Shown: in pieces, positions 23,787 to 33,000 of the stretch
Layout: the number at the start of each line of letters is the position of its first letter
Position numbering within the stretch: the first letter of the stretch is position 1
DNA from: Elusimicrobiota bacterium
Lineage (GTDB): Bacteria > Elusimicrobiota > Elusimicrobia > UBA1565 > UBA9628
NCBI GenBank assembly: GCA_016212795.1
Contig: JACRDT010000005.1
Coordinates: 264,789-328,788, forward strand
Direction: 5' to 3'
DNA length: 64,000 nt
Position numbers and translations under genes: made by a program
Notes under the pieces: generated by a model
Seen by the model: the letters and a program-made list of their open reading frames with translations, nothing else
Database searches by the model: none
What the model was told of the DNA's origin: nothing

Positions 23787-24199
23787 AGACCATCCTCGCT
23801 GTAGACGACGACCCCTCGACCCGGGAGTTCTACGAGCAGGGGCTGCCCCTCTTCGGCTTCAAGATCGCCTGCGTCGAGGACGCCGTCCAGGCCAGGACCT
23901 ACCTGGCGACGAAGAAGCCCGACCTGATCATCATGGACGTCATGATGCCGGGCGTCGACGGCATCAGCCTGACCAGCGAAGTGCGCTCCCAGCCCGAGAC
24001 GTCCCACATCCCCATCCTGGTGGTCAGCGCCCTGGCCGACGCCGCCACGGTCAACGACGCCCTGCTGTTCGGGGCCGTGGACTACCTGGCCAAGCCCATC
24101 TCCATCGAGGTGCTCAAGAACAAGCTCGAGCAGATCTTCGCCCTCGAAGAGAAGCGTAGTCACTCGCCCCCCCACGGGGGGCGAGTAGCGGGGGGCTGA
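23783..24199 (+). CDS. Single-domain response regulator
   Basis: 138 residues forming one receiver domain: acidic pair DDD near residues 8-10, phospho-acceptor Asp in IIMDVMMPG (about residue 53), Thr/Ser switch in VVSAL, and Lys in LAKPI. No output domain, so it acts CheY/Spo0F-like on a partner. GTG start (23783) overlaps the MauE-like stop by 4 bp with GGAGGG upstream. The last ~13 residues (SHSPPHGGRVAGG) are read from a palindromic repeat and are probably not part of the fold. The partner kinase is not in this run; diguanylate cyclase and another receiver lie downstream. Confidence 0.9.
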   Translation: MKTILAVDDDPSTREFYEQGLPLFGFKIACVEDAVQARTYLATKKPDLIIMDVMMPGVDGISLTSEVRSQPETSHIPILVVSALADAATVNDALLFGAVDYLAKPISIEVLKNKLEQIFALEEKRSHSPPHGGRVAGG

Positions 24200-24285
24200 T
24201 GCCGCAGTCACTCGCCCCCCCCGCATAGGAGGATCGAGTACGGGGGGGCGAGTAGCGGGGGGCCGATGCCGTTTCATCAGTCATG
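24157..24285. repeat. Palindromic repeats, copies 10 and 11 in tandem
   Basis: Two direct copies, each with ACTCGCCCCC arms and GCGAGTAGCGGGGGG; the second carries an internal degenerate unit (CATAGGAGGATCGAGTACG) in its loop. The tail GATGCCGTTTCATCAGTC closes the second. The first copy runs into the response regulator's 3' end. Confidence 0.85.
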
Positions 24286-24357
24286 GGCCCTTGGGCCTCC
24301 CCCTTGTTGGGACCTAGGCCCCTGGCGACGCCCCGGCGTCCCCGTTAAACTCCCCGT

Positions 24358-25395
24358 ATGCCGCTACGGGACTTGGAACCGACGCCCCTGGTCCACCTGT
24401 CGGCCGATTTCGTCCGCGCGAAAGAATACCTCGAAGCCATCGTGACGTCCACCTCCGACGCCATCTGCACGACGGACAACGAGGGACGCATCATGTATTT
24501 CAGCCCGGGGGCGGAAAAGATGCTCGGCATGTCGAGCGGCGAGGCCGCGGGCCAGCACGCCCACGCCTTCTACGTCGGCGGCCTGCCGGAAGCCAAGTCG
24601 ATCATGAGCCTTCTCAGAAAGCAGGGGACCATCGCCAACCGCGAGATGGTCCTCAAGACCAAGGACGGCCGCTCCATCCACGTCAGCATGTCGGCGTCCC
24701 TCCTCCGGGACCGCGCCGGCAGGGTCATCGGGACGCTCGGCATCTCCAAGGACATCACCGAGCGCATCGAGCTCGAGCGGCGCCTGCGCGAGCTGTCCAT
24801 CACCGACAATCTGACCGGCCTCAACAACCAGCGGCACTTCGAGGAACGCCTGCCCCAGGAGGCCGGCCGCGCCAGGCGGCAGCGCTACCGGCTCTCCATC
24901 ATCATCATCGACCTGGACGGCTTCAAGCAGATCAACGACACGAGAGGGCACCTGGAAGGGGACCGCATCCTCAAGACCTTCGCCGCGACCGTCATGCAGA
25001 ACGTCCGCCAGGGCGTCGATTCCGCCTACCGGTACGGCGGCGACGAGTTCGTCCTCCTGCTGCCGGGGCTGGCCACGCCCAAGGCCCGGAGGGTGGCCGA
25101 GAGGATCGTGGCGGCCGCCAAGGCCAATGCCGCCCTGGCGGGGATCGGCTTCAGCTACGGCGTCGCCGCCCTGTCCCCGTCGGGCCCGGTCAACGATTTC
25201 GTCCGCGAGGCCGACCGCAGGATGTTCGAGATGAAGTCCGCCAAGAAGAAGGCGCCCCGCACGCCCCTTTGCTCCCTGCGCGCCCTCTCGTCGGGGCTGG
25301 CCGAGGGACGCCCCCTGGCCCTCATCTGGAACAGGGCCCCCCTCCCGGCGCACCTCCCGGCGCGCGCTTCCCTTGCGCCCCCGACGATTGTATAA
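24358..25395 (+). CDS. PAS-GGDEF diguanylate cyclase
   Basis: 345 residues, no membrane segment: a PAS domain at about 20-140 (ICTTDNEGRIMYFSPGAEKM, with a PAC-like GTLGISKDITERIELE exit) and a GGDEF domain at about 150-300 with the intact loop RYGGDEF. The I-site position reads QGVD rather than RxxD, so feedback inhibition is doubtful. The PAS pocket may bind haem, flavin or a metabolite; none is indicated. A TAAACT ends 6 nt before the ATG and no Shine-Dalgarno is visible. The C-terminal ~45 residues are low-complexity Pro/Ala/Leu and run past the domain, possibly read-through of intergenic sequence. Confidence 0.88.
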   Translation: MPLRDLEPTPLVHLSADFVRAKEYLEAIVTSTSDAICTTDNEGRIMYFSPGAEKMLGMSSGEAAGQHAHAFYVGGLPEAKSIMSLLRKQGTIANREMVLKTKDGRSIHVSMSASLLRDRAGRVIGTLGISKDITERIELERRLRELSITDNLTGLNNQRHFEERLPQEAGRARRQRYRLSIIIIDLDGFKQINDTRGHLEGDRILKTFAATVMQNVRQGVDSAYRYGGDEFVLLLPGLATPKARRVAERIVAAAKANAALAGIGFSYGVAALSPSGPVNDFVREADRRMFEMKSAKKKAPRTPLCSLRALSSGLAEGRPLALIWNRAPLPAHLPARASLAPPTIV

Positions 25396-25396
25396 T
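25391..25396 (+). promoter_or_regulatory. -10 box of the second response regulator
   Basis: TATAAT lies 40 nt before the ATG at 25437 in the gap after the PAS-GGDEF gene (its stop ends at 25395). No convincing -35 box. Confidence 0.45.
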
Positions 25397-25436
25397 ACAC
25401 GCGGCCAGAATCCGGGCTCCCGGTGACGGGCCGCTG

Positions 25437-25832
25437 ATGGCCAAGACCAAAGTCCTCATCATCGACGACGACTACGAGATCGTCTCCCTGCTCCTCGAGG
25501 TCCTCAAGCACGACGGGTTCGAGGCCGACTCGGCCGGCGACCCGGTGGAGGGGATGCGCAAGGTCCGCGCGCTGCACCCCGACCTCATCATCCTGGACTA
25601 CCACATGCCCCAGACCACGGGCGCCCACCTCTACGAGTCGCTCAGGCGCAACCAGGCGAGCGCCAAGACACCCATCCTCTTCATGAGCGGGGAAGCCTCG
25701 CCCGAGCACATCATGGCGGAGATCTCGGACTCGACGGACTCGCGGTTCCTCCCCAAGCCCATCCACCTCGAGCAGTTCAGGAAGACGGTCCGGGAGATGC
25801 TCGTGCCGGCGCCCCCGGCCGACGCCGACTAG
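25437..25832 (+). CDS. Single-domain response regulator
   Basis: 131 residues, a receiver domain only: DDD near residue 10, phospho-acceptor Asp in LIILDYHMPQ, FMSGE switch region, and Lys in LPKPI. It has its own -10 box in the intergenic gap and may serve a histidine kinase elsewhere. It converges on the phospholipase D-like gene and the two stop codons share the bases CTAG (25829-25832). The window has two receivers but no histidine kinase. Confidence 0.9.
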   Translation: MAKTKVLIIDDDYEIVSLLLEVLKHDGFEADSAGDPVEGMRKVRALHPDLIILDYHMPQTTGAHLYESLRRNQASAKTPILFMSGEASPEHIMAEISDSTDSRFLPKPIHLEQFRKTVREMLVPAPPADAD

Positions 25833-27106
25833 TCGTTGTCGTCGTCCGGCAGGTCCTGGGCCGACGAGGCAAGAGCCTGGGGCGCCTGGCCCATGCCGCG
25901 CAGCCAGTCGAAGTACTCCTGGAAGGCGGCGACGTCCGCGGGGTCGACGAGGAAGGCCGCGTTCTCGAAGCTGTAGTACTCGGCGTTGGTCGTCCAGTTG
26001 TAGGACCCGGTCTCCACCATCGCGCCGTCGAAGACCGTGAACTTGTTGTGCATCACCCCCGCCTTGGTCCTGCCGTCGCCGAGCAAGACATCGAAGCCCT
26101 TCTCCCGCAAGAACGGCAGGACGCTGCTGGGGTTGCGGGCCTGCTTGCGGTCGAGCAGGAGCCTCACGCGCACGCCGGCCTGCCGCCGCTCCCAGAGGGC
26201 CTCGGCCAGCTCCTTGCTCGTGAAGCTGAACATGGCGACGTCGATGGTGGCCTTGGAGAGCCGGATGGCGGCGAGGAGCGACCGGGCCGCGCCGCCGTTG
26301 GGCGAGAAGACCTGCCCGGGGAAACCCACCCCCTGGAAGCTCACGCCGCCCGAAGGGTCGGCCGGCGGGCCAGGAGCGACCTCGATCGGGGGCCGGGGAG
26401 CGTCCGGGGCGTAGGCGTTCTCCCACACCCACTTCCAGTGGGCGGCGTAGGCGGCCACGCGGGAGGGGTCGTCCGTGAAGACCGCGTTCTCGTGGTTCGA
26501 CTTCTCCGGGGATGTCCCCCAGTTGTAGGAGCCGGTCTCCACGAGCTTGCCGTCGAAGATGCCGATCTTGTCGTGCATGATCCCGAAGTCCCCGAGGCCC
26601 CGGATGATGCGGGCCTGGATCCGGCGGTCGGCCAGGAGCTTGGCGATGACGGGGTTGCGCCTCCTGCCGTTGGCCGGGAAGACATGGTTCTGGTCGAGGA
26701 CGACCATGACCTCGACGGCGGGGACGCGGGCGACCGCCCGCTCGATGGCCAGCGAGACGTCGGGCAGCGAGAAATCGTAGAGCAGGAGCTTGAGGCTCGT
26801 CCGGGTGGCGTCGATGGCCGTCACCAGGAGCGGGCTCACCGCGGTCTTGCCCAGGAACGCCGCGCGGGGCAGGGTCACGCCGTTGAACGGGAGGCCGTCG
26901 AAGGGGACGGCCGCGACGGGAGGGACGCCGGGCAGGGCGATGGGAGCCGCCGGCAGGCCCCGCACCCCGTCGAAGAACCCCGGCAGGGCAGGGCCCCGGG
27001 CCGTGACGACCTGGAGCGCCTCCCAATGCCCGTCGTCCACGGATGCCGCGCGGGCAGGCGCATCCGACAGCCCCAACGCGACGGCCGCGACAATGACGAT
27101 CGTCAT
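25829..27106 (-). CDS. Secreted phospholipase D-like protein with two HKD motifs
   Basis: 425 residues with a signal peptide (MTIVIVAAVALGLSDAPARA). Two PLD-superfamily halves follow: IMHDKIGIFD with GSYNWGTS (about residues 170-200) and VMHNKFTVFD with GSYNWTTNAE (about 355-390). Both have the HxKx4D pattern and the GSxN element, so the pair can form one active site. It could be a phosphodiesterase acting on phospholipid or extracellular nucleic acid (Nuc/endonuclease-like branch is also possible). The first half carries HDKIG where HNKF is commoner. ATG at 27106 starts the signal peptide. It faces pal across a GGCCC-rich gap. Confidence 0.88.
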   Translation of the reverse strand: MTIVIVAAVALGLSDAPARAASVDDGHWEALQVVTARGPALPGFFDGVRGLPAAPIALPGVPPVAAVPFDGLPFNGVTLPRAAFLGKTAVSPLLVTAIDATRTSLKLLLYDFSLPDVSLAIERAVARVPAVEVMVVLDQNHVFPANGRRRNPVIAKLLADRRIQARIIRGLGDFGIMHDKIGIFDGKLVETGSYNWGTSPEKSNHENAVFTDDPSRVAAYAAHWKWVWENAYAPDAPRPPIEVAPGPPADPSGGVSFQGVGFPGQVFSPNGGAARSLLAAIRLSKATIDVAMFSFTSKELAEALWERRQAGVRVRLLLDRKQARNPSSVLPFLREKGFDVLLGDGRTKAGVMHNKFTVFDGAMVETGSYNWTTNAEYYSFENAAFLVDPADVAAFQEYFDWLRGMGQAPQALASSAQDLPDDDND

Positions 27107-27247
27107 CTTCCATAGTCTAGCCCCCCATATTGTTCTATAGAAGCGCCCAAGGCCCTAGGCCCTTCTAGGCCCAAAGGCCCACCTGGGTGGGCCCGGCCCC
27201 ACGCCCTCCCCGCGGCGGCGCCGGGAGGGCGGACCCGTCTTTTTTGT

Positions 27248-27253
27248 TATAAT
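27248..27253 (+). promoter_or_regulatory. -10 box of pal-cpoB-tolB
   Basis: TATAAT after a TTTTTTG run; leader of about 38 nt to the pal ATG, which has CGGAGG at the right distance. No good -35 box, but a GGCCC/GGGCC-rich block (27139-27195) lies upstream. Confidence 0.55.
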
Positions 27254-27296
27254 GTCGCTCTTGATACGACGGGCGGCATCGACGTTCGGAGGCACC

Positions 27297-27872
27297 ATGC
27301 ACGTGAAACGTTTTTTGAGCCTCATCCTCGGGTTGGCCGTGGTCTGCGGGGGCCTGAGCTCCTGCGGCACGGCCGCCAAGCGCCGCAAGGCCGCGAAGAA
27401 CCGGGGCGGCGACGCGTCCGCCGACGGCACCAGCGCGGGCTACACCCCCGCGGTCGACGTGACCGAGGCCAGCATCCGCGGCTCGGAATTCGCGGGCGTC
27501 CCGGAGCTGGCGCCGGTCCATTTCGACTACGACAGCTATTCGCTCAAGGGCGATTCCCTCGAGGCGCTGAAGAAGAACGCTCTCTACCTCAACGACCACC
27601 GGGACTACGAGGTGCTCATCGCGGGCCACTGCGACCAGCGGGGCACCATCGAGTACAACCTCTCCCTGGGCCAGAACCGCGCCAAGGCGGTCCGCGAGTA
27701 CTACATCAGGCTGGGCGTGCCCGGCCGCTCCCTGGCCACGATCTCCTACGGCAAGGAGCAGCTCGCCTGCACGGAACCCACCGATGACTGCTGGTCCCGG
27801 AACCGCCGGGCCGAGACCCGCGTGCGCTCGCGCACCGCCTCCGCGGCGACCCCGGACGCGGACGCCCAGTGA
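27297..27872 (+). CDS. pal: Peptidoglycan-associated lipoprotein Pal
   Basis: 191 residues. A lipoprotein signal (MHVKRFLSLILGLAVVCGGLSSC) ends in the lipobox LSSC; an Ala/Gly/Lys-rich linker follows, then an OmpA-like domain with VHFDYDSYSLKGDS, HCDQRGTIEYN, LGQNRAKAVREYY and SYGKEQ, the diaminopimelate-binding core of Pal. It anchors the outer membrane to peptidoglycan within the Tol-Pal complex. The ATG at 27297 has CGGAGG 5 nt upstream; the earlier in-frame ATG overlaps the -10 box. The GTG start of the next gene overlaps the stop by 4 bp. Confidence 0.95.
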   Translation: MHVKRFLSLILGLAVVCGGLSSCGTAAKRRKAAKNRGGDASADGTSAGYTPAVDVTEASIRGSEFAGVPELAPVHFDYDSYSLKGDSLEALKKNALYLNDHRDYEVLIAGHCDQRGTIEYNLSLGQNRAKAVREYYIRLGVPGRSLATISYGKEQLACTEPTDDCWSRNRRAETRVRSRTASAATPDADAQ

Positions 27873-28732
27873 CGGCCACGGCCATGGAAGCGCGCGGCAA
27901 GCATACCGCCCGATATCACGCCGTCTTCCTCCTGGCGGCATGCTTGCCGTGCGTTCAAGGCTGCGTCGCCACGCAGCGCGACGTCGTCGAGCTGCAGAAC
28001 CAGACCGACGAGCTCAAGTTCCAGGTCATCGACCTCAAGAAGACCATCAACTCCCTGCAGGCCAACCAGGCGGACCTGGCGGTCAACATGAAGCAGCTCC
28101 ACACGGACCTCGGGGTCTTCACCGAGACCGTCAAGGACCTGCAGACGAACATGGACAAGCTCTCGTCGAAGATCGACGACCTGGGCTCCGGCATCGCCAA
28201 CGTCGGCACGGGCATCACCAGCAAGGTGACCGCGCTCGGCGAAACGATCAAGGAGGGGGTCGAGCAGCAGAAGAAGGACGTCGAGAAGGTCGAGCGCAAG
28301 GTGGCCCAGGCCGGCGCGATGCCCTCGCCGACGGAGCTCTTCCACACGGCCGAGGTCAGGCTCGCCAAGAAGGACTTCGACCTGGCCGCCCGAGGCTTCG
28401 AGGAGTACGCCGCGCGCTTCCCCAACGGAGCGCTCGTCGACGTCGCGGCCTACAACCTGGGCGAGGCCCTCTACGGCCAGGGCAAGTGGGAGCCGGCCGG
28501 ACGCCAGTTCGCGGCCGTCCTGGAGCGCTACCCCAAAAGCCAGATGATCCCCTCGGCGCGCCTGCTCTACGCCCTCTGCCTCATCAACCTCAAGAAGAAC
28601 ATCCCCGAGGCCAAGCAGTACCTCGAGTCCATCCCGCAGGACTACCCGGCGAGCCAGGAAGCCAAGGCGGCGGTCGAGCAGCTCAAGAAGCTCGCCCCCC
28701 GCGACCGCCCGGCCAGGAGATCGAAGTCTTAA
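27869..28732 (+). CDS. cpoB: Cell division coordinator CpoB/YbgF-like TPR protein
   Basis: 287 residues: an export signal ending near CVQGC (possible lipidation site), a long coiled-coil region (about 40-150, heptads of Leu/Val/Ile), then a C-terminal TPR domain (about 155-270) with LFHTAEVRLAKKDFDLAARGFEEYAARFP. This coiled-coil plus TPR order is the YbgF/CpoB hallmark; the protein ties Tol-Pal constriction to peptidoglycan synthesis. GTG start overlaps the pal stop (GTGA). The coiled coil is longer than in E. coli, nearer to other deeply branching groups (inference). Confidence 0.85.
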   Translation: MTATAMEARGKHTARYHAVFLLAACLPCVQGCVATQRDVVELQNQTDELKFQVIDLKKTINSLQANQADLAVNMKQLHTDLGVFTETVKDLQTNMDKLSSKIDDLGSGIANVGTGITSKVTALGETIKEGVEQQKKDVEKVERKVAQAGAMPSPTELFHTAEVRLAKKDFDLAARGFEEYAARFPNGALVDVAAYNLGEALYGQGKWEPAGRQFAAVLERYPKSQMIPSARLLYALCLINLKKNIPEAKQYLESIPQDYPASQEAKAAVEQLKKLAPRDRPARRSKS

Positions 28733-28751
28733 GGCGCCCCAGGAGCCATTC

Positions 28752-30044
28752 ATGAAGACCAAAGCATCCTCACTGGCGTTCATCCTGCTGGCGTGGACGG
28801 CGGCGGGCGCCTTCGCGACCGACGTCCACATCAGCCTCGCCGGCTCGGCCGCCGGGACCGCGCTCCCGGTGGGCATGCCCCCCTTCATCGCCAACGACCC
28901 CGTCTCGGAGCGCGACGCCCTCATGGCGCGGCAGATGCAGGAGGTCGTGCGCCAGGACCTCCTGTTCTCGCGCTACTTCAACATCATCGAGGGCGGGGCC
29001 AACTTCGACGGCCGCAACCTCCGCGACATCGCGAGGGAATGGAAAGTCCGGGGCGCGGGGTGGCTCCTCACGGCCAAGGCGGCCGGCGGCGGCAAGCAGG
29101 CCAGCGTGACCGTGACCCTGACCGACCTGGGGTCGGGCGAACAGGTCTTCGACCGCTACTACCGGCAGGAATCGGCGTTCTGGCGGTCGCTGGCCCACCG
29201 CATGGCCGACGACCTGGTCAAGGCCCTCACCGGCAAGGACGGCATCGCCCACTCCCAGATCGTGTTCTGCAACAACCAGACGGGCTCCAAAGAGGTCTAC
29301 ATCGCCGACTACGACGGGGCGAACCTCCGGCGCCTGACCAGCCACAAGTCCATCTCCCTGCTGCCCCGCATCAGCCCCAGCCGGAAGGTCGTCGCCTACA
29401 CCAACTACAAGGACGGCAACCCCGACCTCTTCCTCCTGGACCTCGAGAGCGGCAAGTCCAAGCCCTTCTCCAACGAGCAGGGGCTCAACGTGGCCGGAGG
29501 GTTCTCCCCCGACGGGAACCTCCTGCTGATGACCCTGTCGCAGCAGAAGCACCCCAACATCTTCGTGCGGAACATCGCCGACGGCACGACGACCAGGCTC
29601 ACCCAGCACCAGGGCGTCGACACCTCCCCGACCTTCTCCCCCGACGCCCAGCAGGCGGCCTTCGTCTCCGACCGGGGCGGCAGCCCGCAGATCTACGTCC
29701 TCGACATGACGACCCAGCGGACGAGGAAGCTGACCCACATGAACTGGTGCGACTCGCCGTCCTGGTCCCCCACGGGGGAGTGGATCGCCTTCGCCGGGAG
29801 GTCGCAGCCGAAGGAAGCCATCAACATCTACCTGGCCGACGTCACCGGCAACCAGGTCCGCCAGGTCACCCGCGGGGAAGGGTCCAACGAGGACCCGTCC
29901 TGGTCGCCGGACGGGCGCTTCCTGACCTTCGTCACCACCCGCGGCGGGCGGCCCGAGCTCTATGTCATGGACGCCGACGGCTCGGCTCCCCACCGGCTCG
30001 CCGACATCCCGGGCGCGAGCGCCACGCCGCACTGGTCCCGTTGA
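28752..30044 (+). CDS. tolB: Tol-Pal system beta-propeller protein TolB
   Basis: 430 residues with a signal peptide (MKTKASSLAFILLAWTAAGAFA), an N-terminal alpha/beta domain (about 30-165) and a six-bladed beta-propeller made of repeats such as LPRISPSRKVVAYTNYKDG, GGFSPDGNLLLM, SPTFSPDAQQAAFVSDRGG and PSWSPDGRFLTFVTTRGG. TolB binds Pal and is displaced by TolA during outer-membrane constriction. The order pal-cpoB-tolB differs from the common tolB-pal-cpoB, and tolQRA are not in the window. The stop overlaps a TTG start of the following large gene. Confidence 0.95.
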   Translation: MKTKASSLAFILLAWTAAGAFATDVHISLAGSAAGTALPVGMPPFIANDPVSERDALMARQMQEVVRQDLLFSRYFNIIEGGANFDGRNLRDIAREWKVRGAGWLLTAKAAGGGKQASVTVTLTDLGSGEQVFDRYYRQESAFWRSLAHRMADDLVKALTGKDGIAHSQIVFCNNQTGSKEVYIADYDGANLRRLTSHKSISLLPRISPSRKVVAYTNYKDGNPDLFLLDLESGKSKPFSNEQGLNVAGGFSPDGNLLLMTLSQQKHPNIFVRNIADGTTTRLTQHQGVDTSPTFSPDAQQAAFVSDRGGSPQIYVLDMTTQRTRKLTHMNWCDSPSWSPTGEWIAFAGRSQPKEAINIYLADVTGNQVRQVTRGEGSNEDPSWSPDGRFLTFVTTRGGRPELYVMDADGSAPHRLADIPGASATPHWSR

Positions 30045-33000
30045 CGCCGCAGGAGCCGCCCCCGGTCGCAGGGAAGCATGCCTTGTCGGCGCTCGTCTTG
30101 ATGATCTCGTTGTCGGGCGCTTGGGCCTCCGCCGCCGACCGGACGGCCTTCGTCCCGGAGAGGCTCCTCCTCGCGGCCGCCGCCAAGGCGGCCGGAGCGT
30201 CCCGACTCGACCTCGGCGTGCGCCCCTCCCGCTGGGACACGCGCATGGCCCTGCCGGCCGCTGAAGGGCTCCTCGACGACCCGCTGAGCATCCCCGGCCG
30301 GATGGCGGCATGGAAGGAGCGCCTGCTGGCCGCGAAGGCCTCCTCCGACTGCCTCCGCGCGGCGTCGGGGGTCCTGTTCCCCTCCCCCGAGGCGCCCGCC
30401 GAAAAAGCTCTCCCGGCGGCGGCCAGGGGGACGCCGTCCTCGCAGGCGCAGGACGTTCTCCTCTCGCCGGAGGGGGCGGCGGCCAGGGGGACGCCGTCCT
30501 CGCAGGCGCAGGACGTTCTCCTCTCGCCGGAGGGGGCGACGCCCCGGATCCCCCCGGGGTTCGACCCGCCCCTGCGCCGGGAGCTCGAACTCCTCGTGAC
30601 GGCCATGTCCCAGGCGCAAGCGCTCGTGGACCGGGCGGTCGCTTCGATGCCCGCCCGGGAAAGGAGCCTCGCCCTGGCCGAGGTCATGGCCGTCGTGACC
30701 AGCTCGACGCCGGCGCGCCCCGACCCCGCGGCGTACGACGCGATGTCCCGGTTCGACCTGCGGTCCATGGTCCAGGCCGCCGCCGTCCTGACCCGGGCCG
30801 TCGACCTCGCCCTGCCGGGGCTGGCCAAGGCGGCCCGCACCCACATCACGCCCGCGGTGCGCTGGTCCATGCCGTTCGGCGACGTGCTCGTATCGAGCGC
30901 CAAGGAGCGCGTCTACACAGCCCAGGACCTCGAGGGCGTCGCGCTTCTCATCCACCTCGGCGGGGGCAGCGTCTATTCGGGCCCGGTGGCGGCCGCGGGC
31001 GCCGGGCAGGTCCGCCTCGTCATCGACCTCGGCGAATCGGTCGCGGTGGAGTCCCGCGACGCCGGCCCGACGGCCGGTTCCGGGATATTCGGGGTGGGCT
31101 TGCTGTACCTGCCTTCCGCCGGCGGCCCCAAGCGCCTCGCGGCCGGCGACTGGTCGCTCGGGTCGGGGCTCTTCGGGGTCGGCGGCCTCTTCATCGCGGG
31201 CTACGCCGACACGGTGGAAGGCCGCCAGTTCACCCAGGGCGCGGCCGCCTTCGGCGTCGGGGTGCTGTCGTCGCGCGGCGACCGCTCCGTGTTCAAGGCC
31301 GACCTGTCCGGCCAGGGCTACGGCTTCACGCGCGGCGCGGGGCTCTTCGTCCACCGGGGCGACAACGCCGTCATGGAGGGCGGGCTCACCTACCCGGACC
31401 CCCGGGAGCCTGCGGCCACGCTGAGCATGTGCCAAGGCGCGGCCTACGGACATCGCGCCTTCTCCGCCGGGGGCTTCGGCGCGGCCGTCCTCCAGGGCGA
31501 CGACGCGACCGTCACCGGGAGCTACTTCGCGCAAGGCAGCGGGTACTGGCACGGCATCGGGCTCATGGCCGTCCGCGGGAACCGCAACGCGCTCAAGGCC
31601 CGGCGCTACTCGCAGGGAGCCGGCATCCACACCGCCGTCGGCGGGCTCCTCGTCGAAGGAGACGCCAACACCCTGGTCAACTGGGGCGTGGGCCCGGCCT
31701 TCGGCTGGGACTACGGGGTCGGGTACTGGTCGCTCAAGGGCGACGGCAACTCGGCCCGGGCGGACTGGGGGACCGGGCGCGGCGACGTCAACGGCCACGG
31801 CCTGGCCGTGGTCCAAGGCTCCGGCAACAGGCTCTCGCTGCCCGACTTCGGCACCGGGTTCCTCAAGAGGTCCACGCCGGGCTACGGCCTCGCGGCCGTC
31901 CGGGGACGCGACAACCGGCTGGGGCTGTCCTGCCTGGGCTCGGAGCTGCGCGGCCCCTTGGACCTGACCCTCGGGTCGTGGGGCGTCGTCCAGGGAGACG
32001 CCGGGCTCATCCTCGACCCGAAGCTCTCCCTGCCCGCGCCCTCCTGGCCGACGGTCGACCGCGCCCAGGGGCTCGAGAAGGAGCGGCTCGCGCTCACGCG
32101 GATGCTGAACCTGGCGCTCAACGCCCCTCCCGCCGAGAAGCTGGCCGGCCTGCTCCACGTGGCCTCGTCGTTCGGCGTCGACGCCGAGCTCCCCCGGGCC
32201 GCCTTGCGGGAGCTGTCCCTGGCCGGGGACGCCGACCTGCCCCACCTGCTGCGCCTCGTCTCCCCCGACCGCTTCATCGAGCACCTCTGGCTGAGGGTCC
32301 TGCTCGCCGCCGAAGGGCCCGCGGTGGCCGACTGGGCGGGCCAGGAGCTCGGCCGGTCGAGAGGGACGTCCAAAGCCCTGCTGGCGCATCTCCTGCGCTA
32401 CGGCCGCGCCGAGCAGGGCCTGCGGCTGCTGCGGCCGGCCCTCGCCGACCCGGACTGGCGCGTGCGGCGCGAAGCCGTCTCCTCGATCGGCTACCTTTTC
32501 GATCGGGAGGAAGGCGACGAGCCGGGAAGGCTGAGGCTCCTCGAGGCGCCGGTCTCATCCTCCACCCCGGCCGGCGAGGCGGCCAAGCTCCTCGGCAGGA
32601 AGAGGCCGGTCGACGTGATGGCAGCGCTCTCGCTGGCGGGAGCGCTGACAGGGGAACGGCGGGCGGCCATGGTCGACAGGTTCCCCGGCCCGACCGACCC
32701 TCTGCCGCCTGAGGCCCTGGCGGCCTTCCTCGAGCAAGCCTCCGGACGAGCCGACGCCGTCAGGGAGGCGTTCTCGAAGGAGCTGCGGGAGGCCGCCAGG
32801 CTTGAGCCCGAAGCCGCGTCGCTCCTCCGGCAGGCCGCCAACGACCCCGACATCGAGGTGGCCGCGGCCGCCCTCGTCAGCCTCGGCCTGCTGGGCCGCC
32901 CTCAGGACGCCCCCGCCATCGCGGCCTTCCTGCAGAATGTCAGCGCCATCCTCCGCGAGGCCGCGGCCCACGCCCTGGCCAGGATGGGCCCCGCCGGCCG

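Noticed and set aside
27203..27240. Intrinsic terminator upstream of pal (GCCCTCCC/GGGAGGGC hairpin followed by T6)
   Set aside because: No plus-strand gene ends nearby and the hairpin is separated from the T-run by about 8 nt and a G/C stretch; it lies upstream of the pal -10, so it is not an attenuator either.
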